In this document: positions 16,284 through 25,103 of the stretch, piece after piece
How positions within the stretch are numbered: position 1 is the stretch's first letter
Layout: every line of letters starts with the position of its first letter
Assembly: GCA_934668765.1 (NCBI GenBank)
Contig: CAKUOH010000012.1
Span: forward strand, 1-64,000
Direction of reading: 5' to 3'
Length of the DNA: 64,000 nucleotides
From: an uncultured Helicobacteraceae bacterium
Lineage (GTDB): Bacteria; Campylobacterota; Campylobacteria; Campylobacterales; Helicobacteraceae
Translations under genes and position numbers: made by a program
The notes under the pieces: generated by a model
What the model was told of the DNA's origin: nothing
Seen by the model: only the letters and a program-made list of their open reading frames with translations
Database searches by the model: none

Positions 16284-17513
16284 TTACGCGTTGATTTGCG
16301 CTTTATAAGGCAAAATGCGAATTATCTCGCCTTTTTTGACAAAATCTTTGTTTTGAATAATCGCCAACGCGCTACTTTGAAGCAGTGGGGCGACTTGCGC
16401 ACCCTGATATTTGCCACCATTAAAGGCGACAAACTGCGAATCGCTCACGCTCCCAAGCATAATATGCGCCGTGCCTTTTGTCGTCCTAAAATCCGCGCTA
16501 TTTGGCATTTCGTGCGATTCAAGTAGCGAATCAAAATCCCTAAACGCAATCCCGCTAAATTTCGCCACCAAAATCGGCAGACAAAAATAGCTTTGTAAAA
16601 ACGCACCTATGGGATTTCCGGGCAATGATAAGATAAAACAATCTTTGCGATTCATACCAAATTTTGATAGCACCACAGGGCGTCCGGGCTTGATATTTAT
16701 GCCGTCATTTAAAATCTCCGCGCCGATTTTCTCAAGCACCGCGTGGATATAGTCCTTATCGCCCACGCTAACGCCCCCGCTTGTGATAATAATGTCATAT
16801 TTTTGCACTGCTTTTTTGAGTGCGGATTTAAGCGTTTTTGCGCTATCGCCTAAAATCCCGCCGTATTTGATTTTGCAATTTAGCTCCCCAAAATTTGCGC
16901 GGATAAAATGCGAATTTATATCATAAATTTGATTGTTTTTTAGCTTTGAATCTAGGGGCGCGATTTCATTGCCACTGCCAAAAATGATAATTTGGACGCA
17001 CTTTTTCACACGCACCTTGCTAATGCCCTGTGTTGCAAGAATGCCGATGGCATTTGAATCCAAAACCGCGCCTTTTTTTAGCAAAATTTCGCCTTTTTTG
17101 AAATCCTCGCCACAAAATTTTATGCACTGATTTTTAAAAGGTTTTTCTTGCAAAATCGCTTCATTGCCACGAATTGTAACCTTTTCTTTTTGCACTATAC
17201 AATCGCAGTTTTTTGGCACTTTTGCGCCCGTCATAATGCAAAACGCATCATTTTTTTGCAAAATATATTCGCTAGAATCGCCTGCAAAAATACTGCCCTT
17301 AATCTTATAGCTTTTGTAAGGATTTGCGCCCTTTTCAAAGCGAATCGCATAGCCATCCATCGCAGAATTATCAAAGCACGGGATAGGAATCTTGCAAGTG
17401 ATATTTTCGCTTAAAATTCGCCCCTTTGCCTTTAAAATGCTAATGCGTTTTTCGCCCTTGTGTGCGACTTTTAGCCCACTTAAAAACTCCAAATATTTAT
17501 CTAAACTCATCAT
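16284..17513 (-). CDS. moeA: Molybdopterin molybdenumtransferase MoeA
   Basis: MoeA inserts molybdate into adenylylated molybdopterin to finish the molybdenum cofactor. The 409 residues show the family order: an N-terminal region, IPCFDNSAMDGYAIR near residue 45 (the invariant D-N-S-A-M-D-G-Y), IMTGAKVP, then GNEIAPLDSKLKNNQIYDIN. The MoCF_biosynth core follows with TSGGVSVGDKDY (about 245) and SLPGNPIGAFLQSY (about 295), and last the C-terminal beta domain. NapA in this window needs this cofactor, so the gene serves nitrate respiration among other enzymes. The next gene upstream stops one base before the start, so they are cotranscribed. Confidence 0.96.
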   Translation of the reverse strand: MMSLDKYLEFLSGLKVAHKGEKRISILKAKGRILSENITCKIPIPCFDNSAMDGYAIRFEKGANPYKSYKIKGSIFAGDSSEYILQKNDAFCIMTGAKVPKNCDCIVQKEKVTIRGNEAILQEKPFKNQCIKFCGEDFKKGEILLKKGAVLDSNAIGILATQGISKVRVKKCVQIIIFGSGNEIAPLDSKLKNNQIYDINSHFIRANFGELNCKIKYGGILGDSAKTLKSALKKAVQKYDIIITSGGVSVGDKDYIHAVLEKIGAEILNDGINIKPGRPVVLSKFGMNRKDCFILSLPGNPIGAFLQSYFCLPILVAKFSGIAFRDFDSLLESHEMPNSADFRTTKGTAHIMLGSVSDSQFVAFNGGKYQGAQVAPLLQSSALAIIQNKDFVKKGEIIRILPYKAQINA

Positions 17514-17514
17514 T

Positions 17515-18513
17515 TTAAAACTCCATTAACCTAATCATTTTGTAAGATTCAAAGATTTTTTGCGCCACCAAATCCGCATTTTCAAGCACTTCAAAGCTTA
17601 CAGCGCACAGCTCACGCGCTTGTTTTGGGCTAAACCCAAGCGATAAAAGCGTGTATGATGGCTTTATAAAGCCCAAAGCGCAGTCTTGGGAAGCCTGAAT
17701 AAAGATATTATCCAAATACAAATGCTCAATCAAATATCGCGTGTTTATATGGCGGAGGCGCAGTGGAAGCGTTTGTGGGGCAAAATCGCGCGTAAATAAA
17801 TCAATATCCTTGCCAAAAAGCGACTTTAATTTTTCAAAAAGTCCATAGCTTAAATCCACGCTAAATTTCTTTGCCCTGCGCTCATTTATCGCGCCCAAAA
17901 ACGCCTCGCTAACGCCATTTTTGTGAATCGTAGAAGTGTAAATCTTATCAGCAATAATTAGCCCAAAATCGCGTGGCAATCCCAAAGGAGTGGCATTTAC
18001 AAGTAAAATATTTGCTTTATCACGCTCTATTTCTAGCCCCAAAGCAAGAGCATAGCTAATATCAAGCGCAAGGGTTGCGTTACGAATCTCTGGGATTTGA
18101 TTGACGCTAAAAATGTCCTCGTTTATGAGCGGAGCAATCATCAAAATCTCATCTTTTTGCTTATCGCTTGGCAATAAAATATCGCCTTCCAAAAGTTTCG
18201 CACTTGAAGTAAGCGCGATTAGCTCGACAAATGGGCGCACAATCTCTAATGCCCTGCGAATCTCATAATGCAAAGTGGGGAGAAAATAGATTTTTTTAAA
18301 CTGCAAAAATAGCTCGACAAACCCGCTAGAAGTGAAACTAAAAGGCATAGCATATTGTTTGCCAAAATGCTTTTTAAGGGCATTTCGCGCAGATTCTACG
18401 CGCTCAAAATGCTCTTTATCCGCAATGGAGCTAAATGTAAAATTTGGATTTATAAGCTCGGTAAGTGCCTTATCTAGCGGTGGATTTTGCAAGTAATCAA
18501 GGCGAATTTCCAT
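17515..18513 (-). CDS. Degenerate NifS-like (class V aminotransferase fold) protein
   Basis: The 332 residues look like the fold of cysteine desulfurases and class V aminotransferases. There is an N-terminal dimer segment, FSFTSSGFVELFLQF where the cofactor-phosphate turn belongs, and TLALDISYALALG at the place of the cofactor-binding aspartate strand. Where the active enzymes have the S-x-H-K motif with the PLP lysine, this protein reads LLVNATPLGLPRDFGLII, so the lysine appears to be missing. The C-terminal half is compact with no obvious persulfide cysteine loop. H. pylori has a NifS-like protein of this sort (I recall HP0405). It is probably not a desulfurase; a structural or partner role is inference. 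It is cotranscribed with moeA. Confidence 0.6.
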   Translation of the reverse strand: MEIRLDYLQNPPLDKALTELINPNFTFSSIADKEHFERVESARNALKKHFGKQYAMPFSFTSSGFVELFLQFKKIYFLPTLHYEIRRALEIVRPFVELIALTSSAKLLEGDILLPSDKQKDEILMIAPLINEDIFSVNQIPEIRNATLALDISYALALGLEIERDKANILLVNATPLGLPRDFGLIIADKIYTSTIHKNGVSEAFLGAINERRAKKFSVDLSYGLFEKLKSLFGKDIDLFTRDFAPQTLPLRLRHINTRYLIEHLYLDNIFIQASQDCALGFIKPSYTLLSLGFSPKQARELCAVSFEVLENADLVAQKIFESYKMIRLMEF

Positions 18514-18577
18514 AATTTAAACTCTATATAGTAAATTTTGTGTGATTGTAGTGAATTTTAAATAAATTTGTAGAATT

Positions 18578-18953
18578 TGGTGGAGCTGTGGGGAATTGAA
18601 CCCCAGTCCTAAAATACTTAGCAAAAGACCTCGACATACTTAAAGGCGAATCTTAAAAATCTTTTTATACTTACCAAGATTCAAAGCAAATATAAGCAAT
18701 TTAGGGTAAAACTTTGCCTTTATCGCCCCAAATATCGATAAAAGCGCATCTAGCGAAAGGTTAGAGATTTAAGCGAATGCTAGAAATCCGCCAAATCCCG
18801 CTCCGAAAGATTAGTTAAGACTACGCAGCTTTCGCGTAGGCTGGAGCAAGTTTGCTATTGTTAGCGTTTAAATTTAGGTGATAATTTTACAGATTTATCA
18901 AACTGGTATGCAATCTAATGCCGAATTATCCTAGTCGAACGCCAATCAGCCCC
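18578..18953 (-). ncRNA. ssrA: Transfer-messenger RNA (tmRNA)
   Basis: The 5' end GGGGCTGATTGG (from 18953 leftward) and the 3' end with the T-arm GGGTTCAATTCCCC, acceptor strand and encoded CCA (18578-18580) form the tRNA-like ends. The resume frame near 18815-18860 reads ANNSKLAPAYAKAA followed by TAG, the tag type of Campylobacterota. tmRNA with SmpB frees stalled ribosomes and marks the unfinished protein for proteolysis. The 376-base length is normal. The RNA runs in the same direction as the NifS-like gene downstream of it. Confidence 0.97.
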
Positions 18954-19073
18954 AAAAGAGCAAGTATTTTGAAAATTAAAAAGAACAAAATCGTCAAAAT
19001 TACAATTTTTTAAAGTGCGAATTTTATAATTTCACGCGAATTTTGTCAAATATCAAGTTAGCAATGCAAATCA

Positions 19074-19110
19074 AAATCCCCCACACTTTATTTGTGTGTG
19101 TGGGGGATTT
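19074..19110. terminator. Strong GC-rich hairpin, terminator-like
   Basis: AAATCCCCCACAC (19074-19086) and GTGTGGGGGATTT (19098-19110) form a perfect 13-base stem with an 11-base loop. Only a short T-run (TTTT) follows on the minus strand. It lies 120 bases upstream of ssrA and next to no gene end, so its target is unclear. Confidence 0.45.
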
Positions 19111-19182
19111 GGCTTTATTTAGCTAATTTAACCACTCTATCCCAAACTTACACATTAAATCACAAAAATCCACTTCATTATT

Positions 19183-19219
19183 TCCCCCACCCTTGCGGAG
19201 GGGGATTAAGGGGGCGGGT
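19183..19219. repeat. Family B repeat
   Basis: CCCCCACCCTTGCGGAGGGG and then GATTAAGGGGGCGGGT: a family B unit in reverse orientation. Confidence 0.7.
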
Positions 19220-19287
19220 AAGTCCCATTATTGCGAAACCTTGCGATAGCAAGACGAAACAATACAAAAATCAAATGCAAATACAAC

Positions 19288-19414
19288 CCCGTCATTGCGA
19301 GATTTTCGCTAGAAAATCGAAGCAATCTATTTTAGCGATTATAAAATTCTTACGATTCACAAATTCGCATAATTTAGATTGCCACGAGAATCCTGCGGAT
19401 TCTCTTGCAATGAC
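19288..19414. repeat. Two family A repeats
   Basis: One copy is CGTCATTGCGAGATTTTCGC to AAAATCGAAGCAATC (19288-19328). The other is GATTGCCACGAGAATCC to CTCTTGCAATGACAAA (19378-19414). The first has the inverted centre GATTTTCGCTAGAAAATC. Confidence 0.7.
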
Positions 19415-19470
19415 AAATTTTAATTTGCTTTGAATGCGCCTAAATTTTTGCATTATTTTTTAGCATTTTT

Positions 19471-19479
19471 TGCTAGAAT
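19471..19479 (+). promoter_or_regulatory. Extended -10 box of tkt
   Basis: TGCTAGAAT lies 40 bases upstream of the tkt start, with a T-rich stretch before it. Confidence 0.5.
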
Positions 19480-19518
19480 CTTGCTTTTAATTTTTTGCGA
19501 CTTCAAAAGGAAATTCAA

Positions 19519-21477
19519 ATGAATTTAGAATCTAAAATGTCAAATACCTTGCGATTTTTAAGTGCGGATATGGTGCAAAGGGCAAATAGCGGACATCCCG
19601 GCGTGGCTATGGGACTTTCTGACTTTCTTGCTGTGCTTTCAAAGCACCTAATCCACAATCCAAAAAATCCACGCTGGATAAACCGCGATAGACTTATTTT
19701 TAGCGGCGGACACGCAAGTGCGCTTCTTTATAGCTTTTTGCATTTAAGCGGATATGATGTAAGTTTGGAGGATTTGAAAAATTTTAGGCAGTTAGATTCT
19801 AAAACGGCTGGACATCCAGAATACGGACTAATTGATGGCATAGAGATGACAACAGGACCGCTTGGACAGGGCGTTGCAAACGCTGTGGGATTTGCAATGG
19901 CTTCTAAATACGCGCAAAAACTGCTAGGCAAAAATCTTATAAATCACAAGGTTTATTGCTTTTGTGGCGATGGCGATTTGAGCGAGGGCATAAGCTATGA
20001 ATCTTGCTCTCTAGCGGGGCTCCATCGGCTAAATAATCTTATTTTGATTTATGATAGCAATGATATTACAATTGAAGGGAGCGCGAAAATCGCTTTTGAT
20101 GAGAGCATAAAGGCGCGGTTTTTGGCGCAGAAATTTAGCGTCATTGAAATTGATGGACATAATTTTAGCAAAATTGATTCAGCCCTAAATCGCGCAAAAA
20201 AGGCGACAAAACCCACGCTTATAATCGCTAAAACCAAAATCGCAAAAGGCGCATTAGAGCTAGAGGGTAGCCATAAATCTCACGGCGCACCTTTGGGGGT
20301 AGAGATTTTAAATAGGGCTAAAAAAATGGCAGGGGGCGAATTTGTAGGCGAATTTGCGATTCCAAAAGATGTCAAAATCGCCTTTGAGAGCGCGATTGAA
20401 GTAGGCGATATGCACTATAAGATTTGGTGTGAAAAACTGCAAAAATCTGGCAAAAAGACTCTGCTTAATTCGCTACTAAATCCAAACTTTGATTCGCTAA
20501 AACTCCCGCATTTTAGCAAGGCAGACTATCCAAAAGGTGTCGCTACGCGCGTAACAAATGGCATTATTTTAAATGCGATTAGCGAATCTCACAAAGGATT
20601 TATCGGTGGCAGTGCGGATTTAGCCCCGTCCAACAATACTGCGCTAAAAAATAGTGGCGATTTTCCGCGTGGCGCGAATCTGCACTTTGGCATAAGGGAG
20701 CACGCAATGGGCGCGATTTGCAATGCGATTGCGGCTTATGGGCTTTTTACGCCGTTTTGTGCGACATTTTTCGTCTTTAGCGATTATATGAGCCCAAGTG
20801 TGCGAATCGCGGCAATTAGCCACTTGCGCGTTTTTTATATTTGGACGCACGATTCTATCGGCGTGGGCGAAGATGGCGCAACGCACCAGCCTATTGAGCA
20901 ATTAAGCCATTTTCGTGCAATGCCAAATTTGCTAGTATTTCGCCCAAGTGATGGCAATGAAAATGCGCAGTGTTGGCAAATCGCTTTGGCACAAAATCTC
21001 CCCTGTGCTTTTGTGCTGTCGCGTCAAAATCTGCCTATTTTAGATTCTCAACGAATTGATTGTTCGCGTGGCGCGTATATTGTAAAGGATTTTGATAATG
21101 CTTTGAATCGTGGCGATTTGTGCAAAAAATGCGTGATTTTATCAAGTGGTAGCGAAGTGCATTTGGCTTTGGAGTCTGCAAATCTATTAGATGGCGTTGC
21201 TGTGCGCGTGGTTTCTGTGCCGTGCTTTGATTTGTTTATAAAGCAAGATAGCGCGTTTATTGCGCAAATTTTGGGGTGCGATTCAAGTGCATCTGCAAAA
21301 GATTCAAAGCCCAAAATTTTCGCGCTTGAAGCTTCACGCGGAATTGAATGGTATCGCTTTGCGGATTTTGTCATCGGTATGGATAGTTTTGGATGTAGCG
21401 GCAAAGGCGAAGCGGTGTTTGAGCGATTTGGATTTAGCAAAGAGCAGATAACAAAAACGATTTTGCAAAATCTATAA
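19519..21477 (+). CDS. tkt: Transketolase
   Basis: Transketolase moves two-carbon ketol units between sugar phosphates in the non-oxidative pentose phosphate pathway, using thiamine diphosphate. The product from the ATG at 19519 is 652 residues. It has the N-terminal histidine region (RANSGHPGVAMGLSDF), the GPLGQGVANAVGFAMA loop, and the ThDP motif GDGDLSEGISYESCSLAG. The pyrimidine domain carries the catalytic glutamate (FGIREHAMGA) and EDGATHQPIEQL. The frame is open from a TTG 24 bases earlier, but AAAGGA sits correctly before the ATG. addB follows after 16 bases. A few Asp/Ser-rich residues (CDSSASAKDSK) interrupt the C-terminal domain, in line with the genome's habit of GATTC/GAATC-coded inserts. 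Confidence 0.97.
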   Translation: MNLESKMSNTLRFLSADMVQRANSGHPGVAMGLSDFLAVLSKHLIHNPKNPRWINRDRLIFSGGHASALLYSFLHLSGYDVSLEDLKNFRQLDSKTAGHPEYGLIDGIEMTTGPLGQGVANAVGFAMASKYAQKLLGKNLINHKVYCFCGDGDLSEGISYESCSLAGLHRLNNLILIYDSNDITIEGSAKIAFDESIKARFLAQKFSVIEIDGHNFSKIDSALNRAKKATKPTLIIAKTKIAKGALELEGSHKSHGAPLGVEILNRAKKMAGGEFVGEFAIPKDVKIAFESAIEVGDMHYKIWCEKLQKSGKKTLLNSLLNPNFDSLKLPHFSKADYPKGVATRVTNGIILNAISESHKGFIGGSADLAPSNNTALKNSGDFPRGANLHFGIREHAMGAICNAIAAYGLFTPFCATFFVFSDYMSPSVRIAAISHLRVFYIWTHDSIGVGEDGATHQPIEQLSHFRAMPNLLVFRPSDGNENAQCWQIALAQNLPCAFVLSRQNLPILDSQRIDCSRGAYIVKDFDNALNRGDLCKKCVILSSGSEVHLALESANLLDGVAVRVVSVPCFDLFIKQDSAFIAQILGCDSSASAKDSKPKIFALEASRGIEWYRFADFVIGMDSFGCSGKGEAVFERFGFSKEQITKTILQNL

Positions 21478-21493
21478 AAATCTCCAAAAATCT

Positions 21494-23683
21494 ATGAATC
21501 TATTTGTTTTTTCAAGCCACAGGGCATTGCTAAATTTCTGCAAAGAGCAAAGTAATGATTCGCCGTTCCTTGCGCCCTGCAAGAGTGTGGGCGATTTTTT
21601 TAATGACATAGTGATTTTTGAAGGTGCGAAGTTACCCAAAAATCTGCGCTCTCTTTTTTTGTGGAATGCCATTCAAAATTTTGAAGCCACAAATATTACG
21701 AATATTGGCTTTGATACGACTTTTCTGCGCTTTTTGGAGGGTTCAAATTTTATCTTTAAATTTTTTGATGAGCTAGATTGCGCTTGTGTGAAAATTAGCG
21801 ACATTGATGCAAATGACACTTACGGCGATTACAGCGACCATTTGCGGATTTTGGAGGGGATTTATGGTGCGTATAATGATGAGCTAAAAAAGCGCGGATT
21901 TTATGATTATAGTAGCGATTTTCGCCTAAATGAGCCGTATTTAAGGGCGTATCAACATATTTTTATCTACATTGACGGAGTTTTAAGCACCAAAGAGATG
22001 CGAATCTTGCGCGAATGCGCGGATTTTACAAATATCGTGCTTTATTTTACTTGCACGAAATATAATGCGAATCTTTTGCAAAAAATGCTTGGACATTCGC
22101 TAGATTGTGGCTTTAAATACAGCTTTAATCTAAATAATGGCGAGATTTTACAGCTTGAAAAATTGCACCAAAAAACACAAAGCATAAATTTATATAGCTT
22201 TGATTTGCGCGTAAGTCAGGCACTTTTGGTGATTGCAAAAGTCAATGAATGGCTTGGCGAAAATATTAACGAAAACACCGATAAAAGCGAAAATCAAAGC
22301 AATTTTGCCGTGATTTTGCCTGATGAAAAATTCGCCAAATATTTGCAACTTTTTGATGAAGCTAGGAATCTTAACTACGCTATGGGTTTTAGCGATGATA
22401 GGCTCATCAAAAAACTGCGCGATTTGCGCAAAAAATGTGATGATATGAATCCAAAAGAATTACTTGATTATATTTTGACGCATTTTACGCTGGAAAATGA
22501 GCTTGAGATTCGCACTATGCGGGATATTTTGGAGCGTTTGAGTAATGATGAGATTATTGAATTTTTGCTTCAAAGTGTGGCAAATCTAAATGATAATAGT
22601 GGCGGAAAAGTGGGCGTTTTTGGTGTGCTTGAAAGTCGCGCAATGAGCTTTGAAGGCGCAATTATCGTGGATTTTAACGATGAATTTATTCCGCGCTTAA
22701 ATGACAATGATATGTTTTTAAACTCCGCCATTCGCACCCGCCTAAACCTCCCAACCTTGCGCGATAAAGAGGATTTGCAAAGGCATTATTATTTTATGCT
22801 TATAAATGCTACAAAGCGCGTGGAGATTGCCTTTTGCAAAAACGCGCTTATTTCAAGTCTGGCAAATGATTTACGCTCTTTGCCAAATGTAAGATTTGTC
22901 GAATCTAGCGGCGATAAAAAGTGGCGATTTTTCCCAAAAAAGCGCGTAAAAGATTATATAGATGATAAGATTATGGCAAAAAGTCTGCTAACAAGGCTTT
23001 CAGCATCCGCGATAAAGACATTTTTAGAATGCAAACGCAAATTTTATTTTTCATATTTATGCAAAAATTTGCGTGGTAGCGAGGAAAAAGAGGAATTTTT
23101 AGGCACAAAGATTCATAAATTTTTGCGCGAAATGGGGAGCGAATTTGATTTGCGCAAAATCGCGCCACTGCTTGAATTAAGCAATATTGATGATAGACTT
23201 GATTTAGAAATCACACTTTTGCAATTAAAGCCATTTTTTGAAGCACAAAAATCCGCGCTTAAAAACGGCAGGAAAATCATCGCATTAGAGCAACGCAAAG
23301 AATTTAAAATCGGCGATTTTGACTTTGTGTGTGTGGTGGATAGAGTGGATAAGATTGGGGACAAAAATGGCGTGGATTGGACGATTCAAATCATCGATTA
23401 TAAGCTAAAACGCGATTTTAGCGTGAAAAATGAGGGATTTTTGCAACTTTTAATTTATAAGATTGCTTTTGAGAGCGAATATGGCGCAAATCGCGTGGAA
23501 TGCCTTTATTTTGATTTGCTAAAAAACAAGGCATTTGTTATGGATAAGGAGGCGGAGGCGGAGGCTAGAGCGATGTTAGATTCGGCACTTTTGGAGTTAG
23601 GCGGCGAAGTGGATTTTAGTAAATGCGAAAGCAAAAATCCGTGCAAATACTGCGAGTATGTGTATTTGTGTGATAGGTATTAA
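21494..23683 (+). CDS. addB: AddB-type recombination nuclease subunit
   Basis: This 729-residue protein looks like the campylobacterotal AddB, partner of AddA in double-strand-break end processing. The N-terminal half is helicase-like but degenerate (LFVFSSHRALLNFC in place of Walker A; no good GKT). The C-terminal PD-(D/E)XK nuclease is clear: LSASAIKTFLECKRKFYF (about residue 500), DFVCVVDRVDKI with the catalytic Asp, and IQIIDYKLKR with the D-x-K pair. Cysteines at FLECKR and at NPCKYCEYVYLC match the four-cysteine iron-sulfur cap of this nuclease type. AddA is not in the window. It starts 16 bases after tkt. Confidence 0.82.
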   Translation: MNLFVFSSHRALLNFCKEQSNDSPFLAPCKSVGDFFNDIVIFEGAKLPKNLRSLFLWNAIQNFEATNITNIGFDTTFLRFLEGSNFIFKFFDELDCACVKISDIDANDTYGDYSDHLRILEGIYGAYNDELKKRGFYDYSSDFRLNEPYLRAYQHIFIYIDGVLSTKEMRILRECADFTNIVLYFTCTKYNANLLQKMLGHSLDCGFKYSFNLNNGEILQLEKLHQKTQSINLYSFDLRVSQALLVIAKVNEWLGENINENTDKSENQSNFAVILPDEKFAKYLQLFDEARNLNYAMGFSDDRLIKKLRDLRKKCDDMNPKELLDYILTHFTLENELEIRTMRDILERLSNDEIIEFLLQSVANLNDNSGGKVGVFGVLESRAMSFEGAIIVDFNDEFIPRLNDNDMFLNSAIRTRLNLPTLRDKEDLQRHYYFMLINATKRVEIAFCKNALISSLANDLRSLPNVRFVESSGDKKWRFFPKKRVKDYIDDKIMAKSLLTRLSASAIKTFLECKRKFYFSYLCKNLRGSEEKEEFLGTKIHKFLREMGSEFDLRKIAPLLELSNIDDRLDLEITLLQLKPFFEAQKSALKNGRKIIALEQRKEFKIGDFDFVCVVDRVDKIGDKNGVDWTIQIIDYKLKRDFSVKNEGFLQLLIYKIAFESEYGANRVECLYFDLLKNKAFVMDKEAEAEARAMLDSALLELGGEVDFSKCESKNPCKYCEYVYLCDRY

Positions 23684-23689
23684 GCTATT

Positions 23690-24187
23690 TTATTTTTTAA
23701 TCGCCCTAAAATAAGCGATTTCAATGTCGTATAATTCATAGCGAATAGCCTTAAAAATCTCGCAAATTTCGCCATTTACGCTAGATTCTGCACAACAAGG
23801 GGCAATAGATTTGTTAGATTCACTGCTAGATTCGCACAAATCCACCATAAAATTTTTTGCAGAATCTAGCTTAAATATTTCCTCCAAAACCCTTGCGGAT
23901 TCCTCGCTTCGCTTAAAATTTGCCATTGCTATATCACGCAAATTTTCGCGCTTCATCTCACTAGAGCTTGATTTTTTAAGAATGTCGTTTTGTATGTCGC
24001 GATTTTGTAGCAACGAATCCGCAAGATTTGCATTATTGATTCGCACTCTGTGGCGCAGAGTTTTGAGCCGACTTGCCAAAGGCAAATCATTTAAAATATA
24101 CCTTGCAATGTCCTCTATGACGCGAATCCCCTCTCTTAAACGATTTAGATTCGCGTCAATTAGCCGTTTTTCACTCTCTATTTGCAT
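23690..24187 (-). CDS. ThiD2-domain protein (thiamine synthesis-associated)
   Basis: The 165-residue product carries RLIDANLNRLREGIRVIEDI at its start, the hallmark of the ThiD2 domain that is usually fused to the N-terminus of thiamine-phosphate synthase ThiE. RLKTLRHRVRINNANL and the helix MANFKRSEESARVLEEIFKL follow. Here the domain stands alone. An extra Ser/Glu/Cys segment (CESSSESNKSIAPCCAESS) interrupts the C-terminal helices and has the GATTC/GAATC-rich coding typical of this genome. The substrate of the domain is not settled. Its start overlaps the stop of the BAX-inhibitor-1 gene by 17 bases; it converges on addB. Confidence 0.72.
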   Translation of the reverse strand: MQIESEKRLIDANLNRLREGIRVIEDIARYILNDLPLASRLKTLRHRVRINNANLADSLLQNRDIQNDILKKSSSSEMKRENLRDIAMANFKRSEESARVLEEIFKLDSAKNFMVDLCESSSESNKSIAPCCAESSVNGEICEIFKAIRYELYDIEIAYFRAIKK

Positions 24188-24878
24188 AGCCTAGTATGTT
24201 TAGTAGGCTCACAAAGAGATTATAAACATCTAAATAAAGGCTGATTGCCGCCATTATCGGGCTATCATAACGACCGCGAATGATATTTTGCGTATCATAA
24301 GCAATATAGAGCGTAAAAATTATTGTAGCAAAGCCAGAAATTACCACGCTAACTAACCCAGCGTTTTGAAAGCCAAAGAATGCTCCCGCTACCAAATTGA
24401 TAAGACTTGCTACGACAATGCCTATAAGAGCAATAAATAGGATTTTGCCCCAGCTTGATAAATCGCTCTTTGTTTTAATCGCATATAGCGACATAATGCC
24501 AAATACGATTGTAGTGCCTAGCAACGCTTGTGCGACTATGCTAACCCCCGCAGGGAGCGCAAGGACGCTATAAAGCAATGGCACTAACGCCACGCCTGTA
24601 AGGAATGTAAATGTGAATAGCAAAATCACATTTACCACAGGTTTGTCTTTTAGGAAAATCAGCGCAATTAGCGAGATAATTTCAAGCACAAAAATCCCAA
24701 GCATCGCGCCACCTGTGATATTTGGCGCAAAAGGAAGTGCGATATACGCGCCAATCGTGCCAAAAAGCAAACTTGCTGCAAAAAACTTGTAAGTTTCTTT
24801 TACAAAGCTAACTAGCGCATTTTCGCTTACGCGCTCTACGCCCACATCTTGTGTATAATTTCTATCATACAAAGCCAT
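24171..24878 (-). CDS. BAX inhibitor-1/YccA-family membrane protein
   Basis: The 235-residue integral membrane protein has seven hydrophobic helices and the family ending: YDTQNIIRGRYD, then a helix with SLYLDVYNLFVSLLNILGY. The N-terminus MALYDRNYTQDVGVERVSENAL is typical of campylobacterotal members. Bacterial relatives include the E. coli FtsH modulator YccA and pH-sensitive calcium leak channels; which role applies is unknown. I chose the ATG at 24876-24878 because AAGGAG lies seven bases before it; the longer open frame starts in a region with no ribosome site. A TATAAT box read leftward (24913-24918) is 35 bases upstream. Confidence 0.85.
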   Translation of the reverse strand: MALYDRNYTQDVGVERVSENALVSFVKETYKFFAASLLFGTIGAYIALPFAPNITGGAMLGIFVLEIISLIALIFLKDKPVVNVILLFTFTFLTGVALVPLLYSVLALPAGVSIVAQALLGTTIVFGIMSLYAIKTKSDLSSWGKILFIALIGIVVASLINLVAGAFFGFQNAGLVSVVISGFATIIFTLYIAYDTQNIIRGRYDSPIMAAISLYLDVYNLFVSLLNILGYANRE

Positions 24879-24912
24879 TAAAAATCTCCTTAAATTAAAA
24901 TTTAAAAGTGCG

Positions 24913-24918
24913 ATTATA
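24913..24918 (-). promoter_or_regulatory. -10 box of the BAX-inhibitor-1 gene
   Basis: TATAAT read leftward in GGCTATAATCGC, 35 bases upstream of the chosen start. Confidence 0.5.
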
Positions 24919-25103
24919 GCCAAAATTTTTTAAATTGCAAGTTTTTGTTTGGATTTGCAATCTATATAAGCCAAAGTGCGAAAACCAAAGCATAAAAAAC
25001 ATTGTTTTTTTAAAGAAATTATAATAGAATCGCACCTTTTATAAAGCCACCGCAATTTTTAGCTTATTGCAGGGGCAAATCAAAGCACAATAGGCAATTT
25101 TAG

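Noticed and set aside
19092..19433. Open frame of 113 codons before tkt
   Set aside because: It translates repeats (HYFPHPCGGGLRG and RHCEIFARKSKQSI types) and not a recognisable protein.
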